Below are positions 17,988-25,883 of a stretch of DNA of 64,000 nt, one piece after another. The stretch lies in assembly GCA_035547915.1 (NCBI GenBank), contig DASZTS010000012.1:25386-89385 (forward strand). Reading direction: 5' to 3'. A model generated the notes under the pieces. That model was not told the origin of the DNA. It saw nothing but the letters and a program-made list of their open reading frames with translations, and did not search any database. The stretch is from DASSFG01 sp035547915. Lineage in GTDB: Bacteria; Planctomycetota; Planctomycetia; Pirellulales; JAICIG01. How positions within the stretch are numbered: position 1 is the stretch's first letter; every line of letters starts with the position of its first letter. The position numbers and the translations under genes are program-made.

Positions 17988-19076
17988 CTACAGATTCCCT
18001 CTCGCCGCCTGGTCGCGCTCGATGGCCTCGAACAGCGACTTGAAATTTCCCTTGCCGAAGGCATCGGAACCCTCGCGTTGGATGATTTCGTAGAACAGGG
18101 TCGGGCGGTCTTCGACGGGGCGGGTGAAGATCTGGAGCAGGTATCCCTTCTCGTCGCGGTCGACGAGGATTTTGAGCTTTTGCAACAGCTCGTGGTCTTC
18201 ACGCACGTCGCCCACGCGGTCCCAGATGAGATCGTAATACGTGTCGGGCACGCCCAAGAATTCGACGCCGTTGTCCTGCAAGACCGAGACGGTGTGCAGG
18301 ATGTCGCGCGTGGTCAGCGCGATGTGTTGCACGCCGGCGCCGACGTTGTAATCGAGATATTCCTGGATCTGGCTCTTGCGTTTGCCGGAGGCCGGCTCGT
18401 TGATGGGAAACTTGATCAGATCGTTGGGATCGGCCATCACTTGGCTGCGCAGGGCCGAAAACTCGGTGGAGATGTCCTTGTCGTCGAAGGTCATGAACTG
18501 GTGGAAGCCGAGCACCTTGTTGTAGTAGGTGCCCCAATCGTTCATGCGGCCGTCTTCGACGTTGCCGACGACATGATCGATACGCTCCAACCCGGCTCCG
18601 GCGGCCGGCTGCCGGCGAATACGGTAGCCGGGCAGGAACGGCCCGCTGTAATCGGCCATCGAGATGAAGGAGTGCAACGTATCGCCATAGGCTCGGATCT
18701 TGGCCCGGCGGACGCGGCCAAAATCGTCGCTGCGGTCATACGGCTCCAGAGCGACGTGTGCACCGCGCTCGACGGCTTCGCGGAAGGTCTGGTCGACGTC
18801 GTCGACCAGGAAGGCGATGTCGAGCACGCCATCGCCGTGGAGCCGCAGGTGCTCCGCCATGGGATCGGCCGGCCGCAACGGCGTGCTGACGACGAGTCGG
18901 ATCTGTCCCTGGTAGAGCACATACGATGCCTGCTCGCGCACGCCGGTTTCCGGCCCGGCATAGGCCAACTGCGAGAAGCCGAAGGCGTGCCGATAATAGT
19001 ACGCCGCCTGCTTCGCGTTTCCCACGAGCAGTTCGATATGGTGGATAGCCTTCAGCGGCAGCGGTCCTGCGGCCAT
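17988..19076 (-). CDS. hpd: 4-Hydroxyphenylpyruvate dioxygenase
   Basis: Converts 4-hydroxyphenylpyruvate to homogentisate, feeding hmgA and fahA downstream. The 362-residue chain has two VOC modules; the iron ligands are readable as His in IDHVVGNV, His in GVQHIALTT and Glu in LFYEIIQREG. The conserved FHQFMTFDDKDISTEFSALRS region lies between them, followed by the substrate-binding C-terminus (EGSDAFGKGNFKSLFEAIE). The ATG at 19076 is chosen for its AAAGGAGA ribosome site 6 bases upstream and because it begins the VOC fold directly. It is the first gene of the minus-strand operon. Confidence 0.95.
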   Translation of the reverse strand: MAAGPLPLKAIHHIELLVGNAKQAAYYYRHAFGFSQLAYAGPETGVREQASYVLYQGQIRLVVSTPLRPADPMAEHLRLHGDGVLDIAFLVDDVDQTFREAVERGAHVALEPYDRSDDFGRVRRAKIRAYGDTLHSFISMADYSGPFLPGYRIRRQPAAGAGLERIDHVVGNVEDGRMNDWGTYYNKVLGFHQFMTFDDKDISTEFSALRSQVMADPNDLIKFPINEPASGKRKSQIQEYLDYNVGAGVQHIALTTRDILHTVSVLQDNGVEFLGVPDTYYDLIWDRVGDVREDHELLQKLKILVDRDEKGYLLQIFTRPVEDRPTLFYEIIQREGSDAFGKGNFKSLFEAIERDQAARGNL

Positions 19077-19211
19077 AGTGTCTCCTTTCGGGTCCGAGCC
19101 GACAGCCATTCTGCGTTTGCGATGGAACTCACCCATGCCTATTTTAGGCGCGAGCCCGTAAGCGGGGGAGCCTGCAAACTGCTGCCCGGCAGATCGCAGG
19201 GCATTTGCCGT

Positions 19212-20249
19212 TCATGCTACCTTACCGTGATCGCCGAGCGTGTCCTCGACGTAGAGCTTTTGCACGAAGACGAGCGCCAAGGCGGCAAAGGGCGTGGCCA
19301 GCGCCAGCCCCGCCACGCCCCATAGCGCGCCGAAGATCACTTGCACCCCCAATGCCACCGCGGGCGGCAGATGCACCATCCGCTGCTGCACGAGCGGCGT
19401 GATCACATAGGCTTCCAGTGTCTGCACCACCGTGAACAGCAAGCCGACATAGAGCGCGTGGGCCGGACTGTGGACGAACGCCAGCAGCAGCGCCGGTATC
19501 AACCAGAACAACGGGCCGAGGGTCGGCACGAAATTCACCAAACCGGCGAACACGCCGAGGATCAGCGCCAACGGCATGCCGATGATCCAGAAGCCGAGCG
19601 TGGCACCGACGGCCACGGCAGCCATCGCCAAGAGGCGTCCCAACGTCCAGCGCCACAGCGCGGAGGCCGCGCCATCGACGACCTCGCGCGCCCGATCGCG
19701 CCGCGCGACCGGTGCCAGCCGCACCACGGACCGTTTATAGAGATCGGGATCGAAGGCCAGAAACAGGGCGAGAAAGAGGACCACGACCACGGCGCCGACC
19801 GACTCGAATACGGCCGAAGCCGCGCCGGCCGCGCGAGACAGGGTCTTTTCGCTGCCTTCGGCCGAAGTGCGAACCTGCTTCAATTCCTCGGCGGCCCATT
19901 TGCCCCAGGAATACTCTTGCAGCCTATGCCGCAGACTCTTGATCGCCGCCGGCAACTCTTCGTTGAATTGGCCTGCCTGTTCGGCCAGTTTCGACGCGGT
20001 AAACCAACACGCCATGAATGCGGCGACGACGAGAGTGATGCAAACGACGGCCAGCGCCAATCGGCGCGAAAGGTTCGTGTAGCGGGTGACGAGATCGGTC
20101 AGCCCTCCGAGGAAGACCGCCAACAGGATGCCCGCGAAGATCATCAACAGCTTGTCCGCCGCCAGCCAGAGCAAGAGCCCGGCCGCGACCACCGCCACTC
20201 CGGCCGCGAAGATCGCCCAATGGTGGCGTCGATCGGTGACATCTTCCAT
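19212..20249 (-). CDS. AI-2E family (PerM/YdiK/TqsA-like) membrane transporter
   Basis: A 345-residue integral membrane protein with about eight hydrophobic segments: two near the N-terminus (FAAGVAVVAAGLLLWLAA, MIFAGILLAVFLGGL), one around 60-80, a soluble helical insert (residues about 90-150), then five C-terminal segments including MPLALILGVFAGLVNFVPTLGP, the family signature, and LYVGLLFTVVQTLEAYVITPL. Members export small molecules or act as Na+/H+ antiporters; the substrate here is unknown. An ATG at 20249 is taken as start; a TTG 18 bases upstream is also in frame. It stands alone between hpd (same strand) and divergent genes on the plus strand. Confidence 0.87.
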   Translation of the reverse strand: MEDVTDRRHHWAIFAAGVAVVAAGLLLWLAADKLLMIFAGILLAVFLGGLTDLVTRYTNLSRRLALAVVCITLVVAAFMACWFTASKLAEQAGQFNEELPAAIKSLRHRLQEYSWGKWAAEELKQVRTSAEGSEKTLSRAAGAASAVFESVGAVVVVLFLALFLAFDPDLYKRSVVRLAPVARRDRAREVVDGAASALWRWTLGRLLAMAAVAVGATLGFWIIGMPLALILGVFAGLVNFVPTLGPLFWLIPALLLAFVHSPAHALYVGLLFTVVQTLEAYVITPLVQQRMVHLPPAVALGVQVIFGALWGVAGLALATPFAALALVFVQKLYVEDTLGDHGKVA

Positions 20250-20483
20250 ACGAGTCAAAGCCGCCAAGTTGGTTATGCCGTGGTTAATCGGATCCGCCGC
20301 CGCGCGCCGCGTCTGCTGAGTACGCGGGTCGGGAGCCAGTGCGTGTTCACTGTAACAGGACGGGCAGCTTTGGAAAGGCGGCGGCGTCTCCGGCCGCGGC
20401 CGGAAGCTGCTTCGTCGAAGAGTACAGCGAGGACGGAGATGGACGCGAGTAGATTAAATTTCCGTAAAAATCGCAACTCACCG

Positions 20484-20514
20484 TTGCACCTAATTCGTCA
20501 CTTCTGCTTAGAAT
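20484..20514 (+). promoter_or_regulatory. Possible promoter ahead of the small gene at 20523
   Basis: TTGCAC and TAGAAT separated by 19 bases, slightly long for sigma70. The -10 box ends 8 bases before the ATG at 20523, the same near-leaderless spacing as purF. Confidence 0.35.
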
Positions 20515-20522
20515 AATGGGGT

Positions 20523-20825
20523 ATGGGTCGCCGCACTCGCCACCTCCTTGCCTACGCGTCGGTCATCGCCCTGGCCCTGCTCGAGTTGTCGAGCGTCCAA
20601 CGAGGCGAGGTGGTCAAGAATCCCCGCGGCGAAATGAGTGCGTCGATCGAGATCGGCGCCGGTCCGCTGCTGACCCGCCCGCGCGTTTCTCCGCCACCGG
20701 CCGCACACATCTCCGTACCTGCGGTGAGGGTGCCCGGTCTGCTCACGGTCGGTCACGTGGGCCACTTCCCGTTGGCAATCGCCGACCTCTCTTTGCAAAA
20801 AGAGCACATCCGACTCCAGATCTGA
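20523..20825 (+). CDS. Small hypothetical protein with N-terminal signal or anchor segment
   Basis: A 100-residue frame with an Arg-rich start and a hydrophobic run (LLAYASVIALALLEL), followed by a Pro/Val-rich, mostly polar remainder. No domain is recognisable. A possible promoter lies immediately upstream and the frame is the only one here with a plausible exported-protein layout. It precedes the ExbB gene by 117 bases on the same strand and could be the first gene of that cluster. The antisense frame covering this region has random composition. Existence is uncertain. Confidence 0.4.
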   Translation: MGRRTRHLLAYASVIALALLELSSVQRGEVVKNPRGEMSASIEIGAGPLLTRPRVSPPPAAHISVPAVRVPGLLTVGHVGHFPLAIADLSLQKEHIRLQI

Positions 20826-20942
20826 TCGATCGGCGCGAAAGCGCGCCGCTTCGGCCATCGTGCGCCGCATGAGCGCGCGCTCTTCGCGCCCGTCGACCGC
20901 TGAATCTCGTCGTCTTCCAGCGTTCCTCCTGCGCGGTGTGCC

Positions 20943-21605
20943 ATGAATGTCAATTATTTCGCCAAGACCTTGGGCGATGCCTGCTATATCTTTCTGGCCC
21001 TCAACGGGCTCTGGGGCCTCTACTGTTTCATCCTGCTCTGGCGCCGGCTGCGCCAACTCGCCTTCCGCAACGCGCGTGACGCGTCTCGGTTCGTCGACGA
21101 AGTGAACGATCGGTTGTTCGTCGACAGCGATGCCGCGCTCGATCTGTGTGCAGACGATCAGCGCGCCCTGCCGCAACTCGCCCATGAGGCGATCGCCCAT
21201 GGCGACCTGGCGGCCGACAAGTTGCGTTCCATGCTGGCCGAAAGCTTTCAACACCAGATACTCTCGGACCTGGAACATCGTATGAGCTGGATCGCCACCG
21301 TGATCAAGAGCGGGCCGCTCCTGGGCCTGTTCGGCACGGTGCTGGGGATGATGGCGGCGTTCGGCCGCATCGGCTCGGGAGAGAAGGTCGAGCCGGCCCA
21401 TATCGCACACGAGATCAGCATCGCTTTGATCTGCACGGCGATGGGCCTGGTCACGGCCATTCCGTTGAATTTTCTGCTCTCCGCCGGCCGCATCCGCCTG
21501 CAAAAACTACAGGAATCGGTGAGCGCCGGCATGGCGCGCATCCTCGACACACTCGCCCAGACGTCGCAGGAAGCGACGCTGGCGGCCACCGGAGGCGAAA
21601 GATGA
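20943..21605 (+). CDS. MotA/TolQ/ExbB proton-channel family protein
   Basis: A 220-residue ExbB/TolQ-type inner-membrane subunit. TM1 lies near residues 12-35 (IFLALNGLWGLYCFILLW), TM2 carries GPLLGLFGTVLGMMAAF, the most conserved block of the family, and TM3 is ISIALICTAMGLVTAIPLNF with the Thr positions lining the proton path. A cytoplasmic helical domain sits between TM1 and TM2. Its stop overlaps the ATG of the ExbD gene (ATGA). It heads the cluster to 32968 that contains a second ExbB, four ExbD and two toroid proteins. ExbB pentamers with ExbD dimers convert proton flow into mechanical work on a periplasmic partner; the partner here is inferred to be one of the cluster's own anchored proteins. 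Confidence 0.88.
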   Translation: MNVNYFAKTLGDACYIFLALNGLWGLYCFILLWRRLRQLAFRNARDASRFVDEVNDRLFVDSDAALDLCADDQRALPQLAHEAIAHGDLAADKLRSMLAESFQHQILSDLEHRMSWIATVIKSGPLLGLFGTVLGMMAAFGRIGSGEKVEPAHIAHEISIALICTAMGLVTAIPLNFLLSAGRIRLQKLQESVSAGMARILDTLAQTSQEATLAATGGER

Positions 21606-22081
21606 CCGCCACGTTCGGGGCGAGCCCGAGCCAAGCCGGTGGCGCGCTGTTGCCCGTGCGATCGACGCAGGACGACGCCCACTTCGACATCACGGCCATG
21701 ATCGACCTGGTGTTCATGATGAACATCTTCTTCATGGTCACGGCGCTCACGGCCGCCTTGGCCGAAATCGCCCTGCCCGAGGCCGAGCACTGTGTGGCGG
21801 CCGACGGCGAAGGGGCGATGATCGTCACCGTGACGGCCAACGCCGACGGCGAGCCGCTGGTCTTCTTGGGCGATGGCGAAGTCGGAACGCCGCTCGATGC
21901 GGCGCAGCAAGCACACGATATACCGGCGGCCATCGAGCAAGTCGTGGCCGCGGGACACAAAACCGTGATCGTCAAGGCGGCGCACAACGTCCGTCACAAG
22001 GCCGTGGCCGAGGTGGCCCGCCTGGCCAGCGAGAACGAAGACGTGGAACTGCACCTGGGTGTTCGAGAGACAAGCCGTTGA
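21602..22081 (+). CDS. ExbD/TolR family protein
   Basis: A 159-residue ExbD-like protein: a short cytoplasmic start, one transmembrane helix beginning FDITAMIDLVFMMNIFFMV with the essential proton-binding Asp (MIDLVF), and a periplasmic ExbD domain ending in a regular KAAHNVRHKAVAEVARLA helix. It overlaps the upstream ExbB gene by four bases and is followed after 10 bases by a second ExbD. The two would form a motor with the ExbB at 20943. Confidence 0.85.
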   Translation: MTATFGASPSQAGGALLPVRSTQDDAHFDITAMIDLVFMMNIFFMVTALTAALAEIALPEAEHCVAADGEGAMIVTVTANADGEPLVFLGDGEVGTPLDAAQQAHDIPAAIEQVVAAGHKTVIVKAAHNVRHKAVAEVARLASENEDVELHLGVRETSR

Positions 22082-22091
22082 ATCGTACAAC

Positions 22092-22736
22092 ATGAGCATT
22101 CATCTCGCATGTACTCGTTGCGGTAAGAAACTCTCGGCCCCGGCCGAGCGGGCCGGCAAGCGGGCACGCTGCCCCGCCTGCCGAGAAACCATGCTTGTAC
22201 CGCCGCCGGAAGCGGTGCTCTCGCCTGTCACGCCCGAAAACCCCCCGCCGATTCGTGCCGCCCGTCAACCTCGGCCGCCGGCCCGCGCGCCCGCAGGACC
22301 GCTCCTGCCGCCGCCCACGAGCGAGGCCGATCACGACCTGATCGATATGACGGCGATGGTCGATATCGTCTTCTTCCTGCTGATCTTCTTCATGGTGACG
22401 TCGATGCACGCCATGCAGTCGTCGATCTCCTTGCCGACGCCCGAGACCCAGTCCGACAGCCGCGGCGCGGTGCGAGACTCGCCGGCTTCCGATCAGGTGG
22501 TTGTGCACGTCGATGCCGACGACACGGTGGCGGTCGATGGCGAAGAGGTTCCCAGCCGGCAGGAATTGATCGCGCGGCTACGCGACGCGGACCACGACAA
22601 CCTGCTCGTGCTGGCCTCGGGCGAGGCCATGCACGGCACGATCGTGATGGTGCTCGACGCGGGTAGCGATGCGGGCATGCAGCAGATCCGGCTGGTGAGC
22701 GAAGGGTTGGAAACCGACCAGTGGCCAACATGGTGA
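22092..22736 (+). CDS. ExbD-like protein with an N-terminal zinc ribbon
   Basis: A 214-residue protein with an unusual architecture. Residues 1-35 hold two Cys pairs (CTRCGKKL and CPAC, separated by about 16 residues) typical of a small zinc ribbon, followed by a Pro/Arg-rich linker, then the ExbD transmembrane helix (LIDMTAMVDIVFFLLIFFMV with the proton-site Asp) and a periplasmic ExbD domain. In ExbD topology the ribbon would be cytoplasmic. The start at 22092 is the ATG directly ahead of the ribbon; an upstream in-frame ATG at 22059 overlaps the preceding gene. The ribbon resembles the zinc-ribbon heads often attached to planctomycete membrane proteins. Whether it senses, docks or stabilises is unknown. 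Confidence 0.82.
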   Translation: MSIHLACTRCGKKLSAPAERAGKRARCPACRETMLVPPPEAVLSPVTPENPPPIRAARQPRPPARAPAGPLLPPPTSEADHDLIDMTAMVDIVFFLLIFFMVTSMHAMQSSISLPTPETQSDSRGAVRDSPASDQVVVHVDADDTVAVDGEEVPSRQELIARLRDADHDNLLVLASGEAMHGTIVMVLDAGSDAGMQQIRLVSEGLETDQWPTW

Positions 22737-22961
22737 CACGTTCAAGATACCCCCCGTGCTGAATAAATTGGCCCGCCGCGCGCGAGACTATCCAGAGGGT
22801 GTCGTTTCGACGCACGCGGGTACGTCGTGGGCTTGGCCGGCCGAGCATGAAATGGGTTGAACAGTAGCAGCCGCATCGCGACCGGTGAAGGAAACAGTCG
22901 GTGCAGGACAGGGCAAGGTAACTATCAAAGAACAAACGAGTTACAGAGAGGAGTGCAAGCC

Positions 22962-23879
22962 ATGAGGTTGTTGTCGATGTTGGCAGGGAACGCCGGTTGT
23001 AGCGCGCCCCGATCGGCCGATGGGCCGGCAACATGGGTGCCCGCGAGCTTCCCGTCAAGCACGGGCTGGCGGCGAGCGATCTGGGCCGCGTTGCTGTGCA
23101 CGACGTTTCTCGGGGTGTCGTCGCCCACACCGGCCAGGGCCCAGGGCGACGATCAGCAAGCCGCGGCCGCCCAAGACGGCGCGGAGCAGACTTCGCACCG
23201 CCCGAAGAGCAAGCTCGTCTGGTTCATCCAGTCGTCCGGCTGGATCGGGGCCGTGATCGTGTTGCTGTCGGTCTATTTCATCGCCACGGTCACGCGCCTG
23301 TTCGTCGAGCTGAGGCAACCGATCGCCGCGCCGCCCGATCTCGTCAAGCAGTGCTACGATCTGCTCGACAAACGGGACTTCAAATCGGTCTACACGCTGG
23401 TCAAGGACGACGACTCCGACTTCGCGCGGATCGTCACCGCGGGGTTGACGGAACTATCGACCGGCCTGGCCGAGGCGCGCGACGCCATGGAGCGGGTCTC
23501 CGAGAGCCTGACGGTCGGCATGGAGAAGAAGATCAGCATGTTGGCGGTGCTCGGCACGCTCGGCCCCATGATCGGGCTGCTCGGCACGCTCAAGGGGATG
23601 ATCTCGAGTTTCAGCGTGATCGCTCTCTCCGACACGCAATTGAAGGCGAGCGAGGTGGCCGGCGGAATCTCCGAAGCCCTCCTGCTCACGTTCGAGGGCG
23701 TGGCGCTGTCGGTGCCGGCGATCTATTTCTTCGCCGTGTTCCGTAACCGCGTCTCGACGATCAGCACCGCCACCTTGCTCGAGGCCGACGAATACATTCG
23801 ACGCTTCTCCGCCGCGGCGCGACAGAAGACGGCCGCCGCGGCACCCGTGGGCGTCGCTGCTGTGACCAACCGGCCGTGA
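22962..23879 (+). CDS. Second MotA/TolQ/ExbB family protein with N-terminal export signal
   Basis: A 305-residue ExbB-type protein. Unlike the copy at 20943 it carries a long N-terminal extension with a hydrophobic segment (AIWAALLCTTFLGVSSPTPARA) resembling a cleaved signal peptide, then TM1 (SGWIGAVIVLLSVYFIATV), a cytoplasmic domain, TM2 (LGTLGPMIGLLGTLKGMISSF) and TM3 (ALLLTFEGVALSVPAIYFFAV). Such signal-bearing ExbB forms are known in bacteria with extended ExbB proteins. GAGAGGAG lies 9 bases before the ATG. It opens the second motor block of the cluster and is followed by two ExbD genes. Confidence 0.87.
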   Translation: MRLLSMLAGNAGCSAPRSADGPATWVPASFPSSTGWRRAIWAALLCTTFLGVSSPTPARAQGDDQQAAAAQDGAEQTSHRPKSKLVWFIQSSGWIGAVIVLLSVYFIATVTRLFVELRQPIAAPPDLVKQCYDLLDKRDFKSVYTLVKDDDSDFARIVTAGLTELSTGLAEARDAMERVSESLTVGMEKKISMLAVLGTLGPMIGLLGTLKGMISSFSVIALSDTQLKASEVAGGISEALLLTFEGVALSVPAIYFFAVFRNRVSTISTATLLEADEYIRRFSAAARQKTAAAAPVGVAAVTNRP

Positions 23880-23901
23880 CCTTTCGTCGAAAGGAAAGCA
23901 C

Positions 23902-24360
23902 ATGTCCCATTCGCACGGCGGAAGCGCCGAGCCCAATCTGACGCCGATCCTCGACATGGTCTTTCAGTTGATCACCTTCTTCATGCTGGTGATCAACTTC
24001 AAGAGCGCCGCCATGGACCTATCGCTCAAGCTCCCCGTGATCGGTTCGGCCCGCCCGGTCGACATGCAGGGGCAGGAAGACCTGTTGATCCTCAACATCG
24101 ATTCCAAAGGGAAGCTCAGAGTGTTCGGCGTGGAGAAGGACGTCGACCGATATATCGCCACCGAGGCCGAGGTGAGCCGACTTGCCGCCCGCGGGCGCAA
24201 ATCGCAGGACGCCGCGGGCGATGACCTGCGGACGATCGTTGTCGTCCGCGCCGATCGGGCCACGCCGTTTCATTTGCTGAACCACGTCATCAAAGTCTGC
24301 CAAGAGCACGGCTTTCGACGGTTCTCGCTCAAGGCCATGAACAAGATCGAGGAGACCTGA
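23902..24360 (+). CDS. ExbD/TolR family protein
   Basis: A 152-residue ExbD-like protein. The transmembrane helix NLTPILDMVFQLITFFMLVI includes the proton-site Asp (LDMVF). The periplasmic domain ends RFSLKAMNKIEET, with the usual beta-alpha ending. It is 22 bases downstream of the signal-bearing ExbB and only one base separates its stop from the next ExbD start, so the three are co-expressed. Confidence 0.87.
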   Translation: MSHSHGGSAEPNLTPILDMVFQLITFFMLVINFKSAAMDLSLKLPVIGSARPVDMQGQEDLLILNIDSKGKLRVFGVEKDVDRYIATEAEVSRLAARGRKSQDAAGDDLRTIVVVRADRATPFHLLNHVIKVCQEHGFRRFSLKAMNKIEET

Positions 24361-24361
24361 C

Positions 24362-24874
24362 ATGGGCCGCCGCCGCCCGAAACAGACCGATGTCGAACTC
24401 AACCTGGCGGCCATGCTCGATATGGCCTTCCAGTTGCTGGCGTTCTTCATCCTCACATTCAAGCCTTCGCCCGTCGAAGGGCAGATAACGCTGCACCTGC
24501 CACCGCCGCAGCCGGTGGCCAACCTGCAGGCCGAGAAACAGGCGGGCGAGAACACGGCCGACATCAGCCCGGTGGCCGGCCTAGAGACGCTCGTCGTCAG
24601 CCTGTTCTCGACGTCGTCGGGCGACATGGCCTCGATGGCGGTGGGCGAGGTGGCGATCGGCAGCCAGAAGGAATTGGACACTCGGCTGCGGACCATCTTG
24701 AAAGACCCCGGCAGCCCCTTCGACCAGGTGATCATCCAGGTTGATTCGGCACTGCGGTACGAAGAGTTGATGCAGGTCGTCGACGTGTGTACGCGACAGA
24801 CGCTCGGCAACGGACAGAAATTGTCGAAGCTCAGTTTTGTGGAGTTGCCCCATGACGCGAAGGCACAGAACTAG
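24362..24874 (+). CDS. ExbD/TolR family protein
   Basis: A 170-residue ExbD-like protein, the fourth in the cluster. The transmembrane helix NLAAMLDMAFQLLAFFILTF keeps the proton-site Asp. The periplasmic domain is longer than in the preceding copy and ends KLSKLSFVELPHDAKAQN. Its last 23 bases overlap the start of the next gene. The four ExbD proteins are divergent from one another, so they are unlikely to be simple recent duplicates; each probably has a distinct place in the motor pair. Confidence 0.85.
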   Translation: MGRRRPKQTDVELNLAAMLDMAFQLLAFFILTFKPSPVEGQITLHLPPPQPVANLQAEKQAGENTADISPVAGLETLVVSLFSTSSGDMASMAVGEVAIGSQKELDTRLRTILKDPGSPFDQVIIQVDSALRYEELMQVVDVCTRQTLGNGQKLSKLSFVELPHDAKAQN

Positions 24875-25883
24875 CCCACGGGCCGGTCTGTTCACCGGCC
24901 GCGAGTTCAGCCGGCTCTCGGCCGCGATCCTGATGCTCGTCGTGCTGGCGATGATCATCGCGAGCGCGAGCCGACCGGCCACTTGGACGTGGCTGACGGG
25001 CGAAGGAGTTGGGCGCGCGGCGGATGCATACGCCCCCAAGACCGCCCGGGCCGATTTGCCCGCCTGGCAGGAAACGGTGCGCGCCGGGGAGGTGAGCCCC
25101 GATGACCCAGAGGAACGCGACGCCGCGCGGGAAGAGTTCGAGGCGGTTTCGGATAAGGCAGCGCTGGCGGCCGAGGAGATGCCTTCGTACTGGCGCCTGT
25201 TGCGCTGGGCCTGCTCGCAATCCTTCGCCGACATGCAGGCCCGTGCGCGACGTAACGTGCTCTATACGCAGCTCTGGGAACGGCCAGACAAGTACCGCGG
25301 CGAGCTCATAACCATGCGGCTACACGTGGTGCGCACGTTGGTGCACGAGGCTCCGCGGAACTCGGCCGGCGTTCAGCAAGTCTGCGAAGTGTGGGGCTGG
25401 ACCGACGAATCGCAATCGTTTCCCTACGTGACCGTACTCGTCGAACGACCGCCGGCCTTGAAGCTGGGGGCGAAGGTCGAGCAGGACGGAACGTTCGTCG
25501 GTTATTTCTTGAAGACGATGGCCTATACCGACGCCCTGGGTGAGCGCCGTGCCTCTCCGATGCTGCTGGGGCGCCTACGGTGCGAGGAACGGCCGACCTT
25601 GGCCATATCGAACCCGGACGACTCGATCGCCTTCTGGCGAACCATGGCGGTGGGCGGCGGATTGGCGATCCTCGTCGCGGCGAGTTGGTATTGGCGGCGC
25701 GCGCGGCGCCGGCCTCCTGCCGCCGATCTGACGAAGACGGCGGATACCGAACATTGGCTGCAAGCGGTCCAAGCCGACGATGCGCCGATCGCGAGCGCGT
25801 CGGGCAATGGCCGCTGGAACAGGGCGCCACTTCCACCGCTCTTCGACGCACACCACGAGCCCGATGAGGGCGGCTACGAGTGA
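24852..25883 (+). CDS. Hypothetical two-pass membrane protein of the ExbBD/toroid cluster
   Basis: A 343-residue protein of unknown function. One hydrophobic segment near the start (LSAAILMLVVLAMIIASA), a soluble domain of about 220 residues facing the periplasm, a second segment (TMAVGGGLAILVAASWYW) and a short cytoplasmic tail. The middle part (YRGELITMRLHVVRTL, VCEVWGWTDESQSFPYVTVLVE, KVEQDGTFVGYFLKTMAY) has a strand-rich pattern that could be an OB-like beta barrel, but I cannot name a family. GGAG lies 7 bases before the ATG. It overlaps the ExbD upstream and the toroid gene downstream (GTGA), which makes it an integral part of the cluster. Confidence 0.75.
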   Translation: MTRRHRTSPRAGLFTGREFSRLSAAILMLVVLAMIIASASRPATWTWLTGEGVGRAADAYAPKTARADLPAWQETVRAGEVSPDDPEERDAAREEFEAVSDKAALAAEEMPSYWRLLRWACSQSFADMQARARRNVLYTQLWERPDKYRGELITMRLHVVRTLVHEAPRNSAGVQQVCEVWGWTDESQSFPYVTVLVERPPALKLGAKVEQDGTFVGYFLKTMAYTDALGERRASPMLLGRLRCEERPTLAISNPDDSIAFWRTMAVGGGLAILVAASWYWRRARRRPPAADLTKTADTEHWLQAVQADDAPIASASGNGRWNRAPLPPLFDAHHEPDEGGYE

